In this document: piece by piece, positions 61,598-64,000 of the stretch
Numbering within the stretch: the stretch's first letter is position 1
How the letters are laid out: the number at the start of each line of letters is the position of its first letter
From: Candidatus Dormiibacterota bacterium
Lineage (GTDB): Bacteria; Chloroflexota; Dormibacteria; Aeolococcales; Aeolococcaceae
DNA: 64,000 nt
NCBI GenBank assembly: GCA_003153505.1
Contig: PLZA01000067.1
Coordinates: 70,445-134,444, forward strand
Reading direction: 5' to 3'
Position numbers and translations under genes: made by a program
The notes under the pieces: generated by a model
Seen by the model: only the letters and a program-made list of their open reading frames with translations
What the model was told of the DNA's origin: nothing
Databases searched by the model: none

Positions 61598-62659
61598 TCA
61601 GAGCTCGACCCGCGAGTGGTCGCCAAGCATGAGTCGCACCGCGGTGGGTCGCGCCGGTGATTTGCAGACCTCGCACTCCTTCCCGATGAGCGACCCGTCG
61701 ATCTTCCCGGCAATGTCGTGGATGCGCGTGCCCTCGAGGACGATGCTGTTCTCGATCTCCGCGTTGCGCACCACGCAGTCGAAGTAGATCGACGTGAACG
61801 GGCCGATATACGCGTTGTCGACGACCGTCCTGCTGCCGATGATCGCCGGCCCCCGCACGACGCAGTTGCGCAGCGTCGCCCCCTCCTCCACCACCACCTT
61901 GCCGTGGAGGCGCACGTCCTCATTGACGGTGCCGTCGCAACGAGCCTCGAGGGTGTCGAGGATCATGCGGTTCGCCTCGAGGATGTCGTCGAGGCGTCCC
62001 GTGTCCTTCCACCACCCCTCGATGATGTGGGGCAGGACGCGCTTGCCCGTGTCGATCATGCGCTGGATCGCGTCGGTGATCTCCAGCTCTCCTCGAGGAC
62101 TCGGTTCGATGGCGTCGATCGCCTCGAAGATCAACGAGGAGAAAAGGTAGACACCGACCAGGGCGAGATCGGATCGGGGTACCGACGGCTTCTCCACGAG
62201 CGATATGACGCGTCCGTCCTCGAGCTCCGCGACGCCGAAGCGCTGCGGCTCGGGAACCCGTGCCAGCAGGATCATCGCGTCTGCCTGTGAGCGCTGGAAT
62301 TCGTCGACGAGCGTGCCGATCCCCTGCGCGATCAGGTTGTCGCCGAGGTACATGACGAAGCTGTCTCCGGCGAGGAAATCGCGCGCGATGCCCACGGCGT
62401 GGGCGAGCCCGAGTGGCGCCTCCTGAGGGATGAAGGTGATGCTCGCGCCGAACTTCGACCCGTCGCCAACAGCCGCCCGCACCTCGTCGCCGGTCTCGCC
62501 GACGATGATCCCGATGTCGTGGATCCCGGCCTGGGTCAGCGCGTCGATCGCGTAGAACAGGATCGGCCGGTTGGCGACGGGGATGAGTTGCTTCGCGCCG
62601 GTGTGGGTGATCGGCCGCAGCCGCGTCCCCTTGCCGCCGCTGAGGATGAGCCCCTTCAC
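61598..62659 (-). CDS. rmlA: Glucose-1-phosphate thymidylyltransferase, long form
   Basis: Makes dTDP-glucose for rhamnose and other deoxysugars. It is 353 residues, longer than enterobacterial RmlA (about 290). The extra C-terminal 110 residues are a left-handed beta-helix (NEDVRLHGKVVVEEGA, VVRGPAIIGSRTVVDN), as in the StrD/long RmlA group. It has GLILSGGKGTRLRPITHTGA, FVMYLGDNLI, VEKPSVP and GWWKDTGRLDDILEANR. Start GTG 62659. Confidence 0.92.
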   Translation of the reverse strand: MKGLILSGGKGTRLRPITHTGAKQLIPVANRPILFYAIDALTQAGIHDIGIIVGETGDEVRAAVGDGSKFGASITFIPQEAPLGLAHAVGIARDFLAGDSFVMYLGDNLIAQGIGTLVDEFQRSQADAMILLARVPEPQRFGVAELEDGRVISLVEKPSVPRSDLALVGVYLFSSLIFEAIDAIEPSPRGELEITDAIQRMIDTGKRVLPHIIEGWWKDTGRLDDILEANRMILDTLEARCDGTVNEDVRLHGKVVVEEGATLRNCVVRGPAIIGSRTVVDNAYIGPFTSIYFDCVVRNAEIENSIVLEGTRIHDIAGKIDGSLIGKECEVCKSPARPTAVRLMLGDHSRVEL

Positions 62660-62878
62660 CGGGACCCCGGTGCTCGCATAGCCGCAGCGTACCAGCAGGT
62701 CCCGGGGTCAGCCCATGCGGCAACGGATCGGCAACGACGTCCGATGCCCAGGTGGCGGCGGTGGTGACACTGCAACGAGCCGCAAAGATCGGTCTGACGA
62801 ACGAGGCAAACGCCTCGAATGCAACTACGCTGTGTCACGGCGACGCTCCGAGAGGGGGAGCGCCGCTCCTACCCCTTG

Positions 62879-62884
62879 TAGGAT
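62879..62884 (+). promoter_or_regulatory. Putative -10 box of metG
   Basis: TAGGAT, 6 nt before the ATG at 62891, so metG is probably leaderless. In the 230-nt gap before it I see only a GC hairpin near 62844-62862 and no T-box features. Confidence 0.4.
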
Positions 62885-62890
62885 GCGGCC

Positions 62891-64000
62891 ATGGGTCGCC
62901 ATCTCATCACGAGCGCCTTGCCATACATCAATGGGGTCAAACACCTGGGCAACCTGGTCGGCTCGATGCTCCCCGCGGACGTGTATGCGCGGCACATGCG
63001 CCTGCGCGGCCACGAGGTGCTCTTCATCTGCGCGACCGATGAGCACGGCACCCCCGCCGAGCTGGCCGCCGCGGCCGCCGGCCTCAGCGTTGCCGATTAC
63101 TGCGCGGAGCAGCACGAGATCCAGGCCGACCTCTCGCGCCGCTACGGGTTGTCGTTCGACCATTTCGGGCGGAGCTCGTCGGCGCAGAACGCCGAGCTCA
63201 CCAGGCACTTCGCCGAGCAGCTCCGCGCCAACGGCATGGTCGACGAACGGGTCACCGACCAGGTCTACTCACTCGACGACGAACGCTTTCTCCCCGACCG
63301 CTACATCATCGGAACCTGCCCCCACTGCGGCTATGAGCGGGCCAACGGCGACCAATGCGAGAACTGCGCGCGGCTGCTCGAGCCGTCGGACCTGATCAAC
63401 CCGCGGTCCGCGATCTCCGGCAGCACCAGGCTCGAGGTGCGCGCGACGCGGCATCTCTTCATCCGCCAGTCCCTCATGGCCGACCGCGTTCGCGAGTGGA
63501 TCGACTCGCATACCGACTGGCCGATCCTGGTGTCGTCGATCGCCCGCAACTGGCTCAACGTCGGGCTGGAAGACCGGAGCATCACCCGCGACCTCAAGTG
63601 GGGCATCCCGGTCGGATGGCCCGGCTTCGAGGGCAAGGTCTTCTACGTCTGGTTCGACGCGCCGATCGAGTACATCGGGGCCACCAAGGAGTGGGCGGAC
63701 CTTGACCCGGAGCATCGGAGCTGGCGCTCCTGGTGGTTCGATGCGGGGGACGTCCGCTACACGGAGTTCCTCGGGAAGGACAACATCCCCTTTCACACCA
63801 TCAACTTCCCGATCACAATCATGGGCTCGGGGGAGCCCTGGAAGCTCGTCGACTATGTCAAGGGGTTCAACTACCTCACCTATTACGGCGGCAAGTTCTC
63901 AACGAGCCAGCAGCGCGGCGTCTTCATGGACACCGCGATCGACCTGCTGCCCGCCGATTACTGGCGATATGCGCTCCTCGCCTCGGCGCCGGAGTCGGAC
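62891..64000 (+). CDS. metG: Methionyl-tRNA synthetase (C-terminus beyond window edge)
   Basis: Charges tRNA-Met. The first 370 codons are present. It has [19 protein letters not shown] with the HIGH-type motif, [10 protein letters not shown], the zinc knuckle [17 protein letters not shown] near 138-154, and the methionine-site [12 protein letters not shown]. The KMSKS loop reads [11 protein letters not shown]; its second Lys is Thr, a variant known in other MetRS groups (for example KISTS), so not a defect. The anticodon domain lies outside. Confidence 0.93.
   Translation, partial: MGRHLITSALPYINGVKHLGNLVGSMLPADVYARHMRLRGHEVLFICATDEHGTPAELAAAAAGLSVADYCAEQHEIQADLSRRYGLSFDHFGRSSSAQNAELTRHFAEQLRANGMVDERVTDQVYSLDDERFLPDRYIIGTCPHCGYERANGDQCENCARLLEPSDLINPRSAISGSTRLEVRATRHLFIRQSLMADRVREWIDSHTDWPILVSSIARNWLNVGLEDRSITRDLKWGIPVGWPGFEGKVFYVWFDAPIEYIGATKEWADLDPEHRSWRSWWFDAGDVRYTEFLGKDNIPFHTINFPITIMGSGEPWKLVDYVKGFNYLTYYGGKFSTSQQRGVFMDTAIDLLPADYWRYALLASAPESD

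Noticed and set aside
62838-62866. GC hairpin before metG as a terminator or riboswitch stem
   Set aside because: It has no T-run and lies upstream of the likely -10 box, so it would not be in the metG transcript.
63880-63930. MetG with a broken KMSKS motif (KFSTS)
   Set aside because: Thr in place of the second Lys occurs in other MetRS groups, so it is a known variant rather than a defect.

Overview
The window is about 64 kb of high-GC, densely packed bacterial chromosome. I see no insertion sequences, prophage or CRISPR arrays. The gene content is core metabolism of an uncultured-type Terrabacteria lineage, probably a Chloroflexota/Dormibacterota-like organism. The signs are a LysW (amino-acid-carrier) lysine cluster, a complete 14-gene NADH dehydrogenase operon, an actinobacterial-style succinate dehydrogenase, an MshA-like glycosyltransferase and an archaeal-type tyrosyl-tRNA synthetase. 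The placement is an inference from gene content, not a phylogeny. Most operon genes are joined by 4-nt ATGA/GTGA or TGATG overlaps. Many first genes have a TAnnnT box only 6-10 nt before the start codon, which implies widespread leaderless transcripts.

Layout. 1-1.8 kb (-): succinate dehydrogenase sdhC-sdhA, with sdhA cut by the window edge. 1.9-5.7 kb (-): assimilatory sulfur reduction (sir-cysH-cysG). 6.0-13.4 kb (-): histidine operon hisC-Z-G-D-B-H-A-F-I. 13.4-20.5 kb (+): a divergent lysine operon (homocitrate synthase, lysT, lysU, lysW, lysX, lysK, lysY, lysZ) behind a short leader. The leader holds an intrinsic terminator, a competing antiterminator and a leader peptide with two adjacent Lys codons. 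20.5-24.6 kb: a glycerophosphodiesterase, an AidB-like acyl-CoA dehydrogenase and two methyltransferases. 24.6-24.9 kb: tRNA-His and tRNA-Arg, back to back. 24.9-28.8 kb: two convergent GT39-like membrane glycosyltransferases and a histidine phosphatase. 28.8-45.2 kb (-): nuoA-N followed by an FAD-binding-domain protein and the cytochrome c assembly factor resB. 45.4-49.4 kb: aminopeptidase N and an MshA-like glycosyltransferase.

49.4-54.8 kb (+) is the most striking part. A cobalamin riboswitch precedes a tightly overlapping operon encoding a membrane-anchored alpha-barrel repeat protein, a membrane-anchored DUF4430-type protein, and EcfT, a fused EcfA-EcfA' and an S component. The first two proteins look like the two halves of animal transcobalamin/intrinsic factor made as separate proteins. 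Together with the ECF transporter they read as a vitamin B12 capture-and-uptake system.

54.8-64 kb: a small membrane protein with a ferredoxin-NADP reductase, an S51 peptidase-like protein, a helical hypothetical protein, archaeal-type TyrRS convergent with TrpRS, an alpha/beta hydrolase, a DoxX-like protein, rmlA/rmlD for dTDP-rhamnose, and the 5' part of metG at the right edge.
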